From the NCBI RefSeq assembly GCF_040549485.1, contig NZ_JBEPTK010000002.1:558001-622000 (forward strand): 64,000 nt of DNA, in the 5' to 3' direction. Source of the stretch: Constrictibacter sp. MBR-5. Lineage in GTDB: Bacteria; Pseudomonadota; Alphaproteobacteria; JAJUGE01. A model generated the notes under the pieces. That model saw nothing but the letters and a program-made list of their open reading frames with translations, was not told the DNA's origin and did not search any database. Position 1 is the first letter of the stretch. Each line of letters begins with the position of its first letter. Position numbers and translations under genes: made by a program. This document shows, piece after piece, positions 16,123 through 25,952 of the stretch.

Positions 16123-17991
16123 GTGGATGAAGTGCAGCCGACGAATGGGCCATTGACCTCGTCCGATCCCGAACCAACCGTGCCGGTCGAAACCGACCGG
16201 CCAGACGAAGCGAGCGGCCGGTCGCGGCGGGTATCGCCGCGACAGCTGCGTCCGCTCGTGGAACTGGCCGGCTTTCTCAGACCGTATCGTGCCCGGGTCC
16301 TGGGCGCGCTCTTCGCGCTCACAGTCGCCGCCGGTACCGTGCTCTATGTCGGCTTCGGACTTCGCCGCCTGGTCGACAACGGCTTCGAAGGGCAGGATCC
16401 GGCCGTCCTCGACCGGGCGCTCCTGCTCATGCTGGCGATCGTCGCGGTGCTCGCGGGGGCCACCTTCGCGCGCTTCTACCTCGTCTCGTGGCTCGGGGAG
16501 CGTCTCGTCGCCGACGTGCGCAAGCGCATCTTCGACCGCATCCTCACATTGAGCCCGACCTTCTACGAGACGAACAAGACAGGCGAAATCCTGTCTCGCC
16601 TCACCACCGACACGACCCTCGTGCAGACGGTCATCGGTTCCTCGGTGTCGGTGGCGCTTCGCAACATCCTGCTGCTGCTCGGCGGCTCAGCATTGCTGGT
16701 TGTGACGAGCCCGAAGCTGACCGGCCTCGTCGCCCTCGTCGTTCCCCTCGTGGTCGCCCCGATCCTCATTCTGGGCCGGCGCGTACGCAGCCTGTCGCGG
16801 GCTAGCCAGGACCGCTTGGCCGATGTGAGCGACAACGCAGAAGAGACGATCAACGCCATCCAGACGGTTCAGGCCTTTGGCCGGGAGCGGCATGACGCCG
16901 AGGCGTTCAGTGGCCGGGTCGAGGAGGCCATGCGGGTTGCGGAGCGCCGCATTCGCGCGCGTGCCATCCTGACCGCGGTCGTCATGATGCTGGCCTTCGG
17001 CGCGGTCGCAGTCGTTCTGTGGCTCGGCGGTCAGGAAGTCATGGCGGGCACGATCAGCGGTGGCGAATTGGCGGCGTTCATCTTCTATGCGGTCGTCGTC
17101 GCGGGCAGCGTCGGCGCTCTCAGCGAGGTCATGGGCGACCTGCAGCGCGCGGCGGGCGCCGCCGAGCGCCTGCTGGAACTGATGCATGCGCAGTCGGAGG
17201 TGCAGCCGCCAGCGGTTCCGCGTCCTCTGCCCGACCTCGCCCGTGGCGAGGTGGTCTTCGACCATGTGACCTTCCGCTATCCCGCCACGCCGGACCGCTC
17301 GGCCCTGCACGATTTCTCGCTGCACGTCAGGCCCGGTGAGACGGTGGCGCTCGTCGGGCCGTCCGGCGCCGGCAAGACGACCGTGTTCCAGCTGCTTCTG
17401 CGCTTCTATGACGTGCAGGCGGGCAGCATCTCAATGGACGGCGTCGACGTGCGCGACGCCGACCCGCAGGCGTTGCGCGGCCGAATCGGCCTCGTGCCGC
17501 AGGATCCCGTCCTGTTCTCGGCCGACGCGTTCGAGAACATCAGGTATGGCCGCCCGCAGGCGACGGAGCGCGAGGTCCGTGCCGCAGCGGATGCGGCGGC
17601 TGTAACGCGTTTCGCGGAGCGGCTTCCGGAGGGCTTCCAGACCTTCCTCGGCCAGCGTGGCGTGCGGCTCTCCGGCGGGCAGCGCCAGCGTGTGGCGATC
17701 GCTCGGGCGATCCTGCGCGATCCGGCCATCCTGCTGCTCGACGAGGCGACGAGCGCCCTGGATGCCGAGAGCGAGCATGTCGTCCAGGAGGCCCTGGAGA
17801 AGCTGTCCCGCGGTCGCACCACGATCGTGATCGCCCACAGGCTCGCCACCGTGCTGAAGGCCGACCGTATCGTCGTCATGGACGAGGGCAGGGTGGTCGG
17901 CAGCGGTACCCATCAGGAACTCGTTGCGCAGGGCGGCCTCTACGCGCGCCTCGCCGAACTGCAGTTCGCGCAGCCCTACGCGGCCGAGTAG
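16123..17991 (+). CDS. MsbA-like ABC exporter (fused membrane and ATPase domains)
   Basis: A half-transporter of about 620 residues with six transmembrane helices followed by an ATPase. The core membrane domain begins around LVELAGFLRPYRARVLGALF. The intracellular loops include YETNKTGEILSRLTTDT, typical of MsbA-related lipid or drug exporters. ATPase motifs are Walker A GPSGAGKTT, Q-loop VPQDP, signature LSGGQRQR, Walker B ILLLDEAT and the H-loop AHRLA. It should act as a homodimer in the inner membrane. The start is uncertain: GTG 16123, GTG 16132 and TTG 16153 are possible, and none has a strong ribosome site. The substrate is unknown. Confidence 0.88.
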   Translation: MDEVQPTNGPLTSSDPEPTVPVETDRPDEASGRSRRVSPRQLRPLVELAGFLRPYRARVLGALFALTVAAGTVLYVGFGLRRLVDNGFEGQDPAVLDRALLLMLAIVAVLAGATFARFYLVSWLGERLVADVRKRIFDRILTLSPTFYETNKTGEILSRLTTDTTLVQTVIGSSVSVALRNILLLLGGSALLVVTSPKLTGLVALVVPLVVAPILILGRRVRSLSRASQDRLADVSDNAEETINAIQTVQAFGRERHDAEAFSGRVEEAMRVAERRIRARAILTAVVMMLAFGAVAVVLWLGGQEVMAGTISGGELAAFIFYAVVVAGSVGALSEVMGDLQRAAGAAERLLELMHAQSEVQPPAVPRPLPDLARGEVVFDHVTFRYPATPDRSALHDFSLHVRPGETVALVGPSGAGKTTVFQLLLRFYDVQAGSISMDGVDVRDADPQALRGRIGLVPQDPVLFSADAFENIRYGRPQATEREVRAAADAAAVTRFAERLPEGFQTFLGQRGVRLSGGQRQRVAIARAILRDPAILLLDEATSALDAESEHVVQEALEKLSRGRTTIVIAHRLATVLKADRIVVMDEGRVVGSGTHQELVAQGGLYARLAELQFAQPYAAE

Positions 17992-17993
17992 CC

Positions 17994-18365
17994 TCAGCGC
18001 CGCATCAGGCCGGCGATCCCGAGCACGACCCAACCTGCCATCAGCAGCAGGCCCCCGGCTGGCGCGGACATCGGAAACAGCGACACGCCGTCGGTCGCGG
18101 TCGCATAGAGCGAGCCGCAGAAAAGCAGAATTCCCGCGAGGAAGCAGAAGCCGGAGACGCCGATCACCCCCTTCGGCACGCCGGGATCGTCGGAGAGCCA
18201 CGCGACCCCGATCAGGGCTAGAGCGTGCCACATCTGATACTGGACGCCCGTCTTCATCAGTGCCGCGGCCGTCGGGAAGTCGACCATCCCGTGCGACGCC
18301 CATGCACCTAGCCCCACGGCACACAGACCGTTCAGGCCGGCGAACACAATCCACAGGCGCATCAT
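17994..18365 (-). CDS. DUF423 family small membrane protein
   Basis: A 123-residue inner-membrane protein with four predicted helices, starting MMRLWIVFAGLNGLCAVGLGA. It has the conserved AWASHG and TGVQYQMWHALAL segments of DUF423 (YgdD-like) proteins, whose function is not established. It ends two bases from the stop of the convergent ABC exporter, and is divergent from the GMC oxidoreductase. Confidence 0.9.
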   Translation of the reverse strand: MMRLWIVFAGLNGLCAVGLGAWASHGMVDFPTAAALMKTGVQYQMWHALALIGVAWLSDDPGVPKGVIGVSGFCFLAGILLFCGSLYATATDGVSLFPMSAPAGGLLLMAGWVVLGIAGLMRR

Positions 18366-18442
18366 CGGTCGTCGCCCTCCTCTTGGCGGCGATAGGATAA
18401 TCGCGTCACACTCCGGACATCAGAACGATAGGGGAAGCCCGG

Positions 18443-20176
18443 ATGGAATACGACTTTATCATCGTTGGCGGCGGCTCCGCGGGATGTGTCATGGCCAATC
18501 GGCTGTCCGCCCGGAGCGCTAACCGGGTTCTGGTGCTCGAGGCGGGGCCCGACACACCGCACGGCAAGGTGCCCGCCGAGATTCTCGACAGCTATCCGGG
18601 CACGGCATACTTCGATCAGCGCTTCCACTGGACGCAGTTGAAGGTCTACACGCAGCCAATCCCCCACAACGACCCGACGAACCGGCCGCCGTTGCGCAAA
18701 TACGAGCAGGCGCGGGTGCTGGGCGGCGGCTCGTCGATCAACGGGCAGCTCGCCAACCGTGGCGCGCCCTACAATTACGACGAGTGGGAGTCGATGGGCG
18801 CCGAGGGCTGGGGCTGGGAGAAATGCCTGCCCTTCTTCCGCAAGCTCGAACGCGACATGGATTTCGAAGGTCCGTACCATGGTAACGAGGGCCGGATCCC
18901 GATCCGCCGCATCTTTCCGGACCTCTGGACTCCCTACGCCCATGCTGCGGCGAAGGCCTTCGAGCAGGCCGGCTATGCCTATCATCCCGACATGAACGGC
19001 GAATGGCAGGACGGGCATTTCCCCATCACCATCTCGAACGCCTACGACCGGCGGGTCTCCGCCGCGATCGGCTACCTCGACCCAGGTGTGCGCCTGCGTG
19101 AGAACCTGAGGATCCAGGCGGAAACCCAGGTAAAATCGTTGATTTTCGAAGGGCTGCGCTGCGTCGGCGTGGTTGCCGAGCACAAGGGCCAGGAGCAGAC
19201 GTTCCGGGCGCGCGAGGTCATTCTCTCCAGTGGCGCCATCCATTCGCCCGCTATGCTGATGCGCAACGGCATCGGCCCCACGGGGCACCTCAAGGACATG
19301 GGAATCGAAGTCCGGCACCACCTCGCCGGCGTCGGCCAGAACCTGATGGACCATCCGGCCGTCGGCGTTTCGGCCTTCGTCGCTCCCGATGCGCGACTGC
19401 CGGACGACATGCGGCGCCACCTGTTGGTCTACCTGCGGTACTCGTCGAACATCGAGGATTCGCCGCCGGGCGACATGGCCATGGTCGCGGTGAACAAGTC
19501 GGCCTGGCATGCCGTCGGCGAGCAACTGGGCTCGATGCTGATGTGGGTCAACAACACCTACTCCAGCGGCCAGGTGCAACTCGACAGCCGCGATTGGCGG
19601 GACGAGCCACGGGTGGAGTTCGGTCTGCTCTCGGACCGGCGCGATCTGCTTCGTCTTATGCAGGGCGTACGAATGGCGGCCGGTTTCCTCGCCTCGGAGG
19701 CGATGGCACGCTACGTGTTCGACGCGTTCCCGTCGACCTACAGCGATCGGGTGCGGGCGATCGGCACGGTGACCACGCGCAACAAGCTGATCACCGGCAT
19801 CCTCGCCCGACTGCTCGACGGGCCTGTCTGGCTGCGCAAGAACCTCATCGAGAAGATCATCACGGAGGGCGACGGTCTGCAGAAGGTCCTGTCCGACGAG
19901 GAGGCGCTGGAAGCCTTCGTCCGTAAGTCCGCGATCGGCGTCTGGCATGCCTCCTGTTCCTGCCGGATGGGCCGTGACGGCGACCCGATGGCGGTCACGG
20001 ACAATCAGGGGCGGGTGCGCGGCGTCGGGGGATTACGCGTGGTGGACGCCTCGATCTTCCCGCGGGTGCCTTGCGCGAACACGAACATCCCGACAATCAT
20101 GAGCGCCGAAAAGATCGCCGACACGATCCTGACCAGCCAGAAACAGGCGGCCGGGGAGCGCGTCGCGACAGCCTGA
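18443..20176 (+). CDS. GMC-family FAD oxidoreductase (choline dehydrogenase-like)
   Basis: A 577-residue flavoenzyme. FAD binds at the N-terminal FIIVGGGSAGCVMANRLS motif, and the GMC signature ARVLGGGSSINGQLANRG is near residue 90. The catalytic His is in WHASCSCRMG, with the partner Asn in the C-terminal CANTNIPTIM. The family oxidises alcohols (choline, glucose, long-chain alcohols), but the substrate cannot be read from sequence. There is no signal peptide. It begins a co-directional set (LLM oxidoreductase, CoA transferase, trehalose-phosphatase) with gaps of 59-74 bases, which may be one transcript. Confidence 0.92.
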   Translation: MEYDFIIVGGGSAGCVMANRLSARSANRVLVLEAGPDTPHGKVPAEILDSYPGTAYFDQRFHWTQLKVYTQPIPHNDPTNRPPLRKYEQARVLGGGSSINGQLANRGAPYNYDEWESMGAEGWGWEKCLPFFRKLERDMDFEGPYHGNEGRIPIRRIFPDLWTPYAHAAAKAFEQAGYAYHPDMNGEWQDGHFPITISNAYDRRVSAAIGYLDPGVRLRENLRIQAETQVKSLIFEGLRCVGVVAEHKGQEQTFRAREVILSSGAIHSPAMLMRNGIGPTGHLKDMGIEVRHHLAGVGQNLMDHPAVGVSAFVAPDARLPDDMRRHLLVYLRYSSNIEDSPPGDMAMVAVNKSAWHAVGEQLGSMLMWVNNTYSSGQVQLDSRDWRDEPRVEFGLLSDRRDLLRLMQGVRMAAGFLASEAMARYVFDAFPSTYSDRVRAIGTVTTRNKLITGILARLLDGPVWLRKNLIEKIITEGDGLQKVLSDEEALEAFVRKSAIGVWHASCSCRMGRDGDPMAVTDNQGRVRGVGGLRVVDASIFPRVPCANTNIPTIMSAEKIADTILTSQKQAAGERVATA

Positions 20177-20235
20177 GAGGGACGCGGCCGCCGTTCGAGC
20201 GGCCGTTCCGACTATCCGAGGAGGAACGAGAGAGA

Positions 20236-21273
20236 ATGCGCGTCGACACGTCGCTGCCGGAAGACGATTGGCAGGCCGTCACCGCCGCCGCGAAGACGGC
20301 CGAAGCCGTCGGCTTCGACGGCGTTCGGACGAACGAACTGCGGCACGATCCCTTCGCGCCGCTCGTCCTGGCCGCCGTTGCGACGGAGCGGGTTCGGCTT
20401 TCGACGAGCATCGTGGTGGCGTTTCCGCGCAGCCCGATGGTGGTGGCGAACATCAGCCGCGACATCCATGCCGCGAGCAACGGCCGCTTCCATCTCGGCC
20501 TCGGCAGCCAGGTGAAGGGCCACAACGAGCGACGCTTCAGCGTGCCCTGGACGCCACCGCAGCCACGGATGCGCGAGTATGGCGAGAGCCTGCGCGCCAT
20601 CTGGGCCGCGTGGGAGGACGGCGAGAAGCTGCGTTACGAGGGCAAGCACTACAGCTTCACCCTGATGACGCCGGAGTTCATGCCCAAGAAGACCGGGCTG
20701 CCAATGTTCGGCATGTCCGTCGCGGCGGTCGGCGAGGCGATGATGCGGCTCGCCGGGACGACCTATGACGGCGTCCGCCTGCACGGCTTCTGCACGCGCC
20801 GTTACACCGAGCAGGTGGCGTTCAGGAATGTCGCCGAGGGGCTGCGCCAGGCGGGGCGTACGACCGAGGGCTTCGAGGTCGTCGGCGGCGGCTTCATCGC
20901 CACCGGTCCCGACGAGGCGACCGTGAAGGAACGCATGGACTGGGTGCGCTACCGCGTCGCCTTCTACGGCTCAACGCGCACCTATCACGGGGTCTTCGCC
21001 GTGCACGGTCTGGAGGAACTGGGCCTCAAGCTGCACAAGATGTCGCTGGCCGGCGAGTGGGACAAGATGGCGGCTGAGGTGTCCGACGACGTGGTTCGGC
21101 TGTTCGCGGCCGTCGGTACGTACGATACGATCGCCGACGCTATCGCCGAGCGTTTCGGCGGCGTCGCGGACTGGATCAGCTTCGACTTCGCGCCGGGCAC
21201 GGATCTCGACCAACAGCGCGAAGTCCTAAGCAAAATCAAGGCCATACCCGGCGTTTCTTGGCCAACCGCGTGA
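20236..21273 (+). CDS. LLM-class (F420/FMN-dependent) oxidoreductase
   Basis: A 345-residue bacterial-luciferase-like TIM-barrel protein. Family features are the start MRVDTSLPEDDW, the FDGVRTNELRHDPFAPL segment and FHLGLGSQVKGHNERRF, which lines the flavin site. It resembles the subgroup usually annotated as F420-dependent oxidoreductase, although in proteobacteria the cofactor may be FMNH2. The ATG at 20236 is preceded by GAGGAACGAGAGA. It follows the GMC oxidoreductase and precedes a CoA transferase, suggesting a catabolic route for an unknown compound. Confidence 0.88.
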   Translation: MRVDTSLPEDDWQAVTAAAKTAEAVGFDGVRTNELRHDPFAPLVLAAVATERVRLSTSIVVAFPRSPMVVANISRDIHAASNGRFHLGLGSQVKGHNERRFSVPWTPPQPRMREYGESLRAIWAAWEDGEKLRYEGKHYSFTLMTPEFMPKKTGLPMFGMSVAAVGEAMMRLAGTTYDGVRLHGFCTRRYTEQVAFRNVAEGLRQAGRTTEGFEVVGGGFIATGPDEATVKERMDWVRYRVAFYGSTRTYHGVFAVHGLEELGLKLHKMSLAGEWDKMAAEVSDDVVRLFAAVGTYDTIADAIAERFGGVADWISFDFAPGTDLDQQREVLSKIKAIPGVSWPTA

Positions 21274-21337
21274 AGCGCCTTCGGCCCCGTCCCATGAAAC
21301 CGGGCGGCAGTCCCGCGCGGCCATCGGAGTGCAGCAG

Positions 21338-22546
21338 ATGAGCAAGCCCTTCAGCGGCGTTCGCGTCCTCGACTTCACCCAGGTGTTGGCGGGACCCTAC
21401 GCCACGAACCACCTGGCACTCCTGGGCGCGGACGTCATCAAGGTCGAGCAGCCCGCGGGCGGCGACCAGGCGCGCGAGATGCTGGCAGCGCCTGGGCCGC
21501 TGCAGGACAACCGCCTCTCGCCGATGTTCATCAGCATGAACACGGGCAAGCGCTCGCTCACCCTGGACCTGAAGAAGCCGGAGGCGCGCGACGTGGTGAA
21601 CCGCCTCGTCGCGCAGTCCGACGTCCTCATCCAGAACTTCAAGGCGGGCACGATGGAGCGGATGGGCTTCGGCCCGGATGTGCTGCAGGCCGTGAATCCG
21701 CGCCTGATCTACTGCTCCATCTCCGGATTCGGCCAGTCCGGGCCCAAGTCGAAACAGGCGGCCTACGATCCGGCGATCCAGGCGGCATCGGGGATGATGT
21801 CGATCACCGGCCATCCCGACACCGGGCCTATGAAGACCGGCTTCTGGGCGACGGACATGGCGACTGGCGTTACCGCCGCCTTCGCCATTGCCGGCGCGCT
21901 GTTCGAGCGGCACAGCACCGGCAAGGGGCGCAGCCTCGATGTCTCGATGCTCGATACGGCGCTCTCGTTCATGAGCCCCGTGATCAGCATTTTCCAGAAC
22001 GGCGGCATCGTCCCGGGGCTCTATGGCAATCGCAGCCAGACCGGCAGCGCGACGTCGGATGTCTTCCCGACCGGCGACGGCTTTCTGCTGATCGCTGCGG
22101 CGACGCCCGGCCAGTACGTGATCCTCTGCAAGGCCATCGGCCGGCCGGATCTCGCCGAAGATCCGCGCTTCAACACGCGCGAGGGCAGGGTGACCAATGC
22201 CGAGCCGTTGCGCGCTGCGATCGTCGAAGCGCTGGCGGGCGCCGATGCGCCGACCTGGGAGAGCCGCATCGGCGCGGCGGGCGTGCCGTGCGCCGCCGTC
22301 GCCACCGTCCCGCAGGTCGTCGAAAGCCCCCAGGTGCAGCATCGTCGGATCATCGGCAAGGTGGCGGCGCCCGAGGGTTTCGGCCGCGAGCTCTCCGTCG
22401 TCGGTCTGCCGTTCAAGCTGGACGGCGACGATGCCGCCACCGACGTGCCGCCGCCATTTCTCGGACAGCATACCGACGCCATCCTCGACGAGATGGGTTT
22501 CGGTGCCGACGAGGTGGCCGCACTGCGCGCCGCCGGCGTCGTCTGA
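21338..22546 (+). CDS. CaiB/BaiF-type (family III) CoA transferase
   Basis: A 402-residue family III CoA transferase. The N-terminal VRVLDFTQVLAGPYAT and GADVIKVEQP are the CoA-binding Rossmann segment; the nucleophilic Asp lies in TGFWATDMATGVTAAFA. Relatives are formyl-CoA:oxalate, succinyl-CoA and carnitine CoA transferases; specificity is not evident. I prefer the ATG at 21338, where GGAG is correctly spaced, over the GTG nine bases upstream. Confidence 0.92.
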   Translation: MSKPFSGVRVLDFTQVLAGPYATNHLALLGADVIKVEQPAGGDQAREMLAAPGPLQDNRLSPMFISMNTGKRSLTLDLKKPEARDVVNRLVAQSDVLIQNFKAGTMERMGFGPDVLQAVNPRLIYCSISGFGQSGPKSKQAAYDPAIQAASGMMSITGHPDTGPMKTGFWATDMATGVTAAFAIAGALFERHSTGKGRSLDVSMLDTALSFMSPVISIFQNGGIVPGLYGNRSQTGSATSDVFPTGDGFLLIAAATPGQYVILCKAIGRPDLAEDPRFNTREGRVTNAEPLRAAIVEALAGADAPTWESRIGAAGVPCAAVATVPQVVESPQVQHRRIIGKVAAPEGFGRELSVVGLPFKLDGDDAATDVPPPFLGQHTDAILDEMGFGADEVAALRAAGVV

Positions 22547-22619
22547 CACTGGGCATGATACGCGGGACCCGGCAGCCGGCGCGTGCGTTTGCACAGTTTG
22601 TCGGAGCGTGGGAGACGGC

Positions 22620-23417
22620 ATGAGCAGCAGCAGCGGACGGGAGCGACCCTCGGCCCTTGCGGAGATCGACGCGATCATGGCGCTGGCGGCGGGGCGGCCG
22701 CCGGCATTGTTCCTCGATTTCGACGGTACCCTCGCGCCGATCGTCCCCCGGCCCGAGGATGCCGTTCTCGCACCCGGCCTGCGCGAGGTCATCGCGCGAG
22801 AGGCTGAGCGCGGGCCCGTGGCGGTGGTCAGCGGCCGCGACATGCCGGATGTCCGTGCCAGGGTCGGAGTCGACGGCATCGCCTATGCGGGCAGCCACGG
22901 CTTCGACATCCTGAAGGCCGACGGCACCCATGTGGAGCACCCGGAGGCGGCGCGCTTTCTGCCGGTTCTAGATGCCGTGGAGGCGGAACTGCGCGACGCG
23001 CTCGCCGACATCGACGGCGCCATCGTCGACCGCAAGCGCTTCGCCGTCGCGATCCACTACCGCCTTTGTGCGGAACAGGACGCGCCAAGGGTCGAAGCCG
23101 CCGTCGATTCGACCCTTTCCGGCCACCCGGACCTGAAAAAGTCCGGAGGCAAGAAGGTCTTCGAGCTCAAGCCCGGGATCGAGTGGCACAAGGGCAAGGC
23201 TGTCCTCTTTCTCCTCGACGCACTGGCCGATGGCGGGGAGGGGCTAATGCCGGTCTTCGTCGGCGACGATGTCACGGACGAGGATGGTTTCGAGGCGCTT
23301 CGGGGCAGGGGCATCGGCGTCCGGGTCGGCGATCCGGCCGAGCCGTCCGCCGCGGCCTATGCCCTGCGGGATCCCGACGAGGTACGGCGCTTTCTGGACC
23401 TGCTCTGCAAGGCCTGA
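22620..23417 (+). CDS. otsB: Trehalose-6-phosphate phosphatase
   Basis: A 265-residue HAD-superfamily phosphatase. The catalytic DXD motif is FLDFDGTLAP (Asp33 nucleophile, Asp35 acid/base). Further motifs are VAVVSGRDM, YAGSHGFDI, the Lys-bearing KKVFELKPGIEWHKGKA, and the metal-binding VFVGDDVTDEDGFE, all diagnostic of OtsB. It removes phosphate from trehalose 6-phosphate to give the compatible solute trehalose. No otsA synthase is adjacent, so the partner must lie elsewhere. The gene follows the CoA transferase by 73 bases. Confidence 0.94.
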   Translation: MSSSSGRERPSALAEIDAIMALAAGRPPALFLDFDGTLAPIVPRPEDAVLAPGLREVIAREAERGPVAVVSGRDMPDVRARVGVDGIAYAGSHGFDILKADGTHVEHPEAARFLPVLDAVEAELRDALADIDGAIVDRKRFAVAIHYRLCAEQDAPRVEAAVDSTLSGHPDLKKSGGKKVFELKPGIEWHKGKAVLFLLDALADGGEGLMPVFVGDDVTDEDGFEALRGRGIGVRVGDPAEPSAAAYALRDPDEVRRFLDLLCKA

Positions 23418-23439
23418 CCGCCGGGCGGCGCGGCTTTCT

Positions 23440-23467
23440 TTGACACGCGCCCGACGATCACTATATT
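23440..23467 (+). promoter_or_regulatory. Consensus sigma-70-type promoter of rpsD
   Basis: A perfect -35 box TTGACA (23440-23445) and a -10 box TATATT (23462-23467) are separated by 16 bases, about 105 bases upstream of the rpsD start. This is the best consensus promoter in the window and suits a strongly expressed ribosomal protein gene. Confidence 0.8.
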
Positions 23468-23572
23468 GCGCGCCACTTCCGAGAATGCGGGTGCGCACGA
23501 CGTGCCCCGTCCGGTCCCAGCCGGCGACCGGAACTATCGGGACAAGAACGAACCGCAACGGGACATTGTCTT

Positions 23573-24190
23573 ATGAGCAAGCGCATCAGCGCCAAGTACA
23601 AGATCGACCGACGCCTCGGCGTCAATCTCTGGGGCCGCAGCAAGAGCCCGCTCAACCACAACCATGATTATCCGCCCGGCCAGCACGGCCAGCGCCGCCG
23701 CAAGTCGACGGACTTCGGTGTGCAGCTCCGCGCCAAGCAGCAGCTGAAGGGCCATTACGGCAACGTCAGCGAGAAGCAGTTCCGCAAGTACTACGCCGAG
23801 GCCGTGCGCCGTCGCGGCGACACCGGCGAGAACCTGATCGAGATCCTGGAGCGCCGCCTCGACGCGGTGGTCTATCGGATGAAGTTCGTGCCGACGCCGT
23901 TCGCGGCCCGCCAGATCGTGAACCACGGCCATGTGCTGGTGAACGGCAAGCGCGTGAACATCCCGTCCTACCTCGTGAAGGACAACGACACGATCGAGCT
24001 GCGCGAGAAGGCCCGCAACATGGCCCTCGTGCTCGAGGCGGCGGAGTCCGGCGAGCGCGACGTGCCCGACTATCTCGAGGTCGATCACAGCGCGATGAAG
24101 GGCCGCTACATCCGTGGCCCGAAGCTGGCCGACGTGCCCTATCCCTGCCAGATGCAGCCGAACCTGGTCGTCGAGTTCTACTCGCGCTGA
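23573..24190 (+). CDS. rpsD: 30S ribosomal protein S4
   Basis: A 205-residue primary 16S rRNA-binding protein. It starts [20 protein letters not shown], has the usual [20 protein letters not shown] stretch, and carries an S4 RNA-binding domain (about residues 94-155, [13 protein letters not shown] then [14 protein letters not shown]). Length and sequence are normal for alphaproteobacterial S4. It is a stand-alone gene with its own consensus promoter and an intrinsic terminator, rather than part of a large ribosomal operon. Confidence 0.98.
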   Translation: MSKRISAKYKIDRRLGVNLWGRSKSPLNHNHDYPPGQHGQRRRKSTDFGVQLRAKQQLKGHYGNVSEKQFRKYYAEAVRRRGDTGENLIEILERRLDAVVYRMKFVPTPFAARQIVNHGHVLVNGKRVNIPSYLVKDNDTIELREKARNMALVLEAAESGERDVPDYLEVDHSAMKGRYIRGPKLADVPYPCQMQPNLVVEFYSR

Positions 24191-24210
24191 TCCTCGGCCA
24201 ACCGACCTTT

Positions 24211-24242
24211 AAAGGGCCGCTCCTCAGGGCGGCCCTTTTTCT
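24211..24242 (+). terminator. Intrinsic terminator of rpsD
   Basis: AAAGGGCCGC (24211-24220) pairs with GCGGCCCTTT (24229-24238) around an 8-base loop, with the T-tract continuing to 24240, about 20 bases after the rpsD stop. It is a classical rho-independent terminator. Confidence 0.92.
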
Positions 24243-24300
24243 TTGCGGCTACGGCGACCCCGGTCCTAAGGGATTGCGTCGTCGAGCCGTCACCGCCCGC

Positions 24301-25230
24301 TCAGGCCGCCCCCGCATCGCGGCGCGCCTGATAGACGCACAGATTGGCGTATGCGGCAGCGAGCAACGGGGTGGAGATGCCCGCTGCGCGGCCTCGAGCC
24401 GCCATGTCGCCGACGATCTGGTCGGCCTCGACGGATGCTCCCGACTGCAGGTCGCGGTACATGGACGGCGCCTGCGGCGAGCCTTTCTGGGTCAGGCTCT
24501 TGCGGATCGTTTCGACGAACGCGTCGGCGGGTGCAACGCCGACGGCGCGCACCACCGCCAGGACCTCTTCGAGCAGCGCCAGTACGAAGTCCGTGCCGCC
24601 GGGGGCCGCTTCGATCTCGCCGATGGTGCCGCGCATCAGGCAGGTAGCCGCGCCGATCGTGGCCAGCATGGTCCACTTCTGCCACATCTCCTGCATGACG
24701 GCAGGCGACAGCTTGGCGTCGAACAGGGCGCCCTGCATGACGGTGTCGAGCGCGATGGTGCGCTCCGACGGCTTGCCGTCGGCCTCCCCGTAGACCAGTT
24801 CGCTCAACCGGTTGAAGTGGACGACCCGCCCGGCCTCGTCCAGCGTGCTGCCGATCTTGCAGACGCAGGGAAGGGGCACCGACGCGCCGAACCGCCCTGC
24901 CAACACGTCCATGTGGCGCATGCCGTTCAGGAACGGCAGGATCATCGTCTCTGGCCCGACGGCCGGCGCCACGTCCGCCATCGCCGCGTCCAGCGTATAG
25001 GCTTTCACCGTCATGAGGATGGCGTCGAACCGACCATCCAGGCTGTCGGTGGTCGCGATCTTCGGCGTCACCGTGACGTCGCCTAGCGGACTGGTGATCT
25101 GAAGGCCGCTCTCCTTCAGTTTCACCGCACGCCCGGGCCGCACCAGGAAGGTCACGTCGCGGCCCGCTTCCGCCAGACGGCCGCCGAAATAGCCACCGGT
25201 AGCACCGGCGCCGACAACAAGGATCCTCAT
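24301..25230 (-). CDS. 2-dehydropantoate 2-reductase family protein (ApbA/PanE-like)
   Basis: A 309-residue NADPH-dependent reductase. The Rossmann motif VVGAGATGGYFGGRLAEAG is at the N-terminus. The C-terminal helical domain has the catalytic-Lys region (MWQKWTMLATIGAATCL) and the PSMYRDLQSGASVEADQI motif that defines the family. The family reduces ketopantoate in coenzyme A biosynthesis, but genomes often hold several paralogues with other 2-oxo-acid substrates. A GGGGAGAGG ribosome site supports the start. Confidence 0.9.
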   Translation of the reverse strand: MRILVVGAGATGGYFGGRLAEAGRDVTFLVRPGRAVKLKESGLQITSPLGDVTVTPKIATTDSLDGRFDAILMTVKAYTLDAAMADVAPAVGPETMILPFLNGMRHMDVLAGRFGASVPLPCVCKIGSTLDEAGRVVHFNRLSELVYGEADGKPSERTIALDTVMQGALFDAKLSPAVMQEMWQKWTMLATIGAATCLMRGTIGEIEAAPGGTDFVLALLEEVLAVVRAVGVAPADAFVETIRKSLTQKGSPQAPSMYRDLQSGASVEADQIVGDMAARGRAAGISTPLLAAAYANLCVYQARRDAGAA

Positions 25231-25338
25231 ATACCTCTCCCCTTCGGACGTCTGTCCGATGCACGCTTTGCGCCATGGGCCGTCATGATCATCGCGCTGT
25301 ACGAAGCGCTTCTGGCCGGCCGCGCCTGACCCGCCGCG

Positions 25339-25884
25339 TCACTTGGTCTTGCGCGCCCACAGGTGGCGGAGAATCGGTCCGCCATGGACGTGCGGCTTGA
25401 GTTCCTCCGTCGGGCCGCCGGCCTTCACGGGACGCTGGGGGAAGCGGCCGAGGCTGAGCAGGCGGTCGTACATGACGATCGATCCGGCGACGCCGAGATT
25501 GACGCAGAAGCGCATCGGGATCTTCACGACGAACTCGCAGCGCTCCACCAGCGCCGGCGACAGCGAACTGCGTTCCGGGCCGAGAATGTAGGCAGCGGAC
25601 GTCGGATGGCGGAAGCTCGGCAGTTCGATGGCGTCCTCGGTCAGTTCCACGCCGACGAGCCGGCAGCCCTGGGGCAGCTGCATCGACGCCACGTCGGGGA
25701 AACTGTACAAGGGCACGTGCCCCGGTGCGTCCGAGGTGTCCGTCTTCGCGCCCGCCTTGCGCGCGTACTGGGCGTTCACCGTGAAGATGAAGCTCGCCCC
25801 GAAGGCATGGGCCGTGCGGAACAGCGTGCCGACGTTCGTCGGCTTGCTGATACCTTCGGCCCCAATTCCGAAATAGCCACGCAT
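25339..25884 (-). CDS. SpoU/TrmH-family RNA 2'-O-methyltransferase
   Basis: A 181-residue SPOUT methyltransferase. It carries all three motifs: PTNVGTLFRTAHAFG (motif 1), ILGPERSSLSPALVERCEFV (motif 2) and NLGVAGSIVMYDRLL (motif 3), which form the knotted SAM site. Such enzymes methylate ribose 2'-OH in tRNA or rRNA; the target nucleotide is unknown. There is no extra N-terminal substrate-binding domain. A second SPOUT enzyme of the TrmJ type is at 31950. It is divergent from the first of the two quinone reductases. Confidence 0.9.
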   Translation of the reverse strand: MRGYFGIGAEGISKPTNVGTLFRTAHAFGASFIFTVNAQYARKAGAKTDTSDAPGHVPLYSFPDVASMQLPQGCRLVGVELTEDAIELPSFRHPTSAAYILGPERSSLSPALVERCEFVVKIPMRFCVNLGVAGSIVMYDRLLSLGRFPQRPVKAGGPTEELKPHVHGGPILRHLWARKTK

Positions 25885-25952
25885 CGCTTTCTCCTAAGCC
25901 GGCGGACCCCGCGGCGCAAGCGATGCGGCGGCGGCAGGCAGAGGGAGTACAC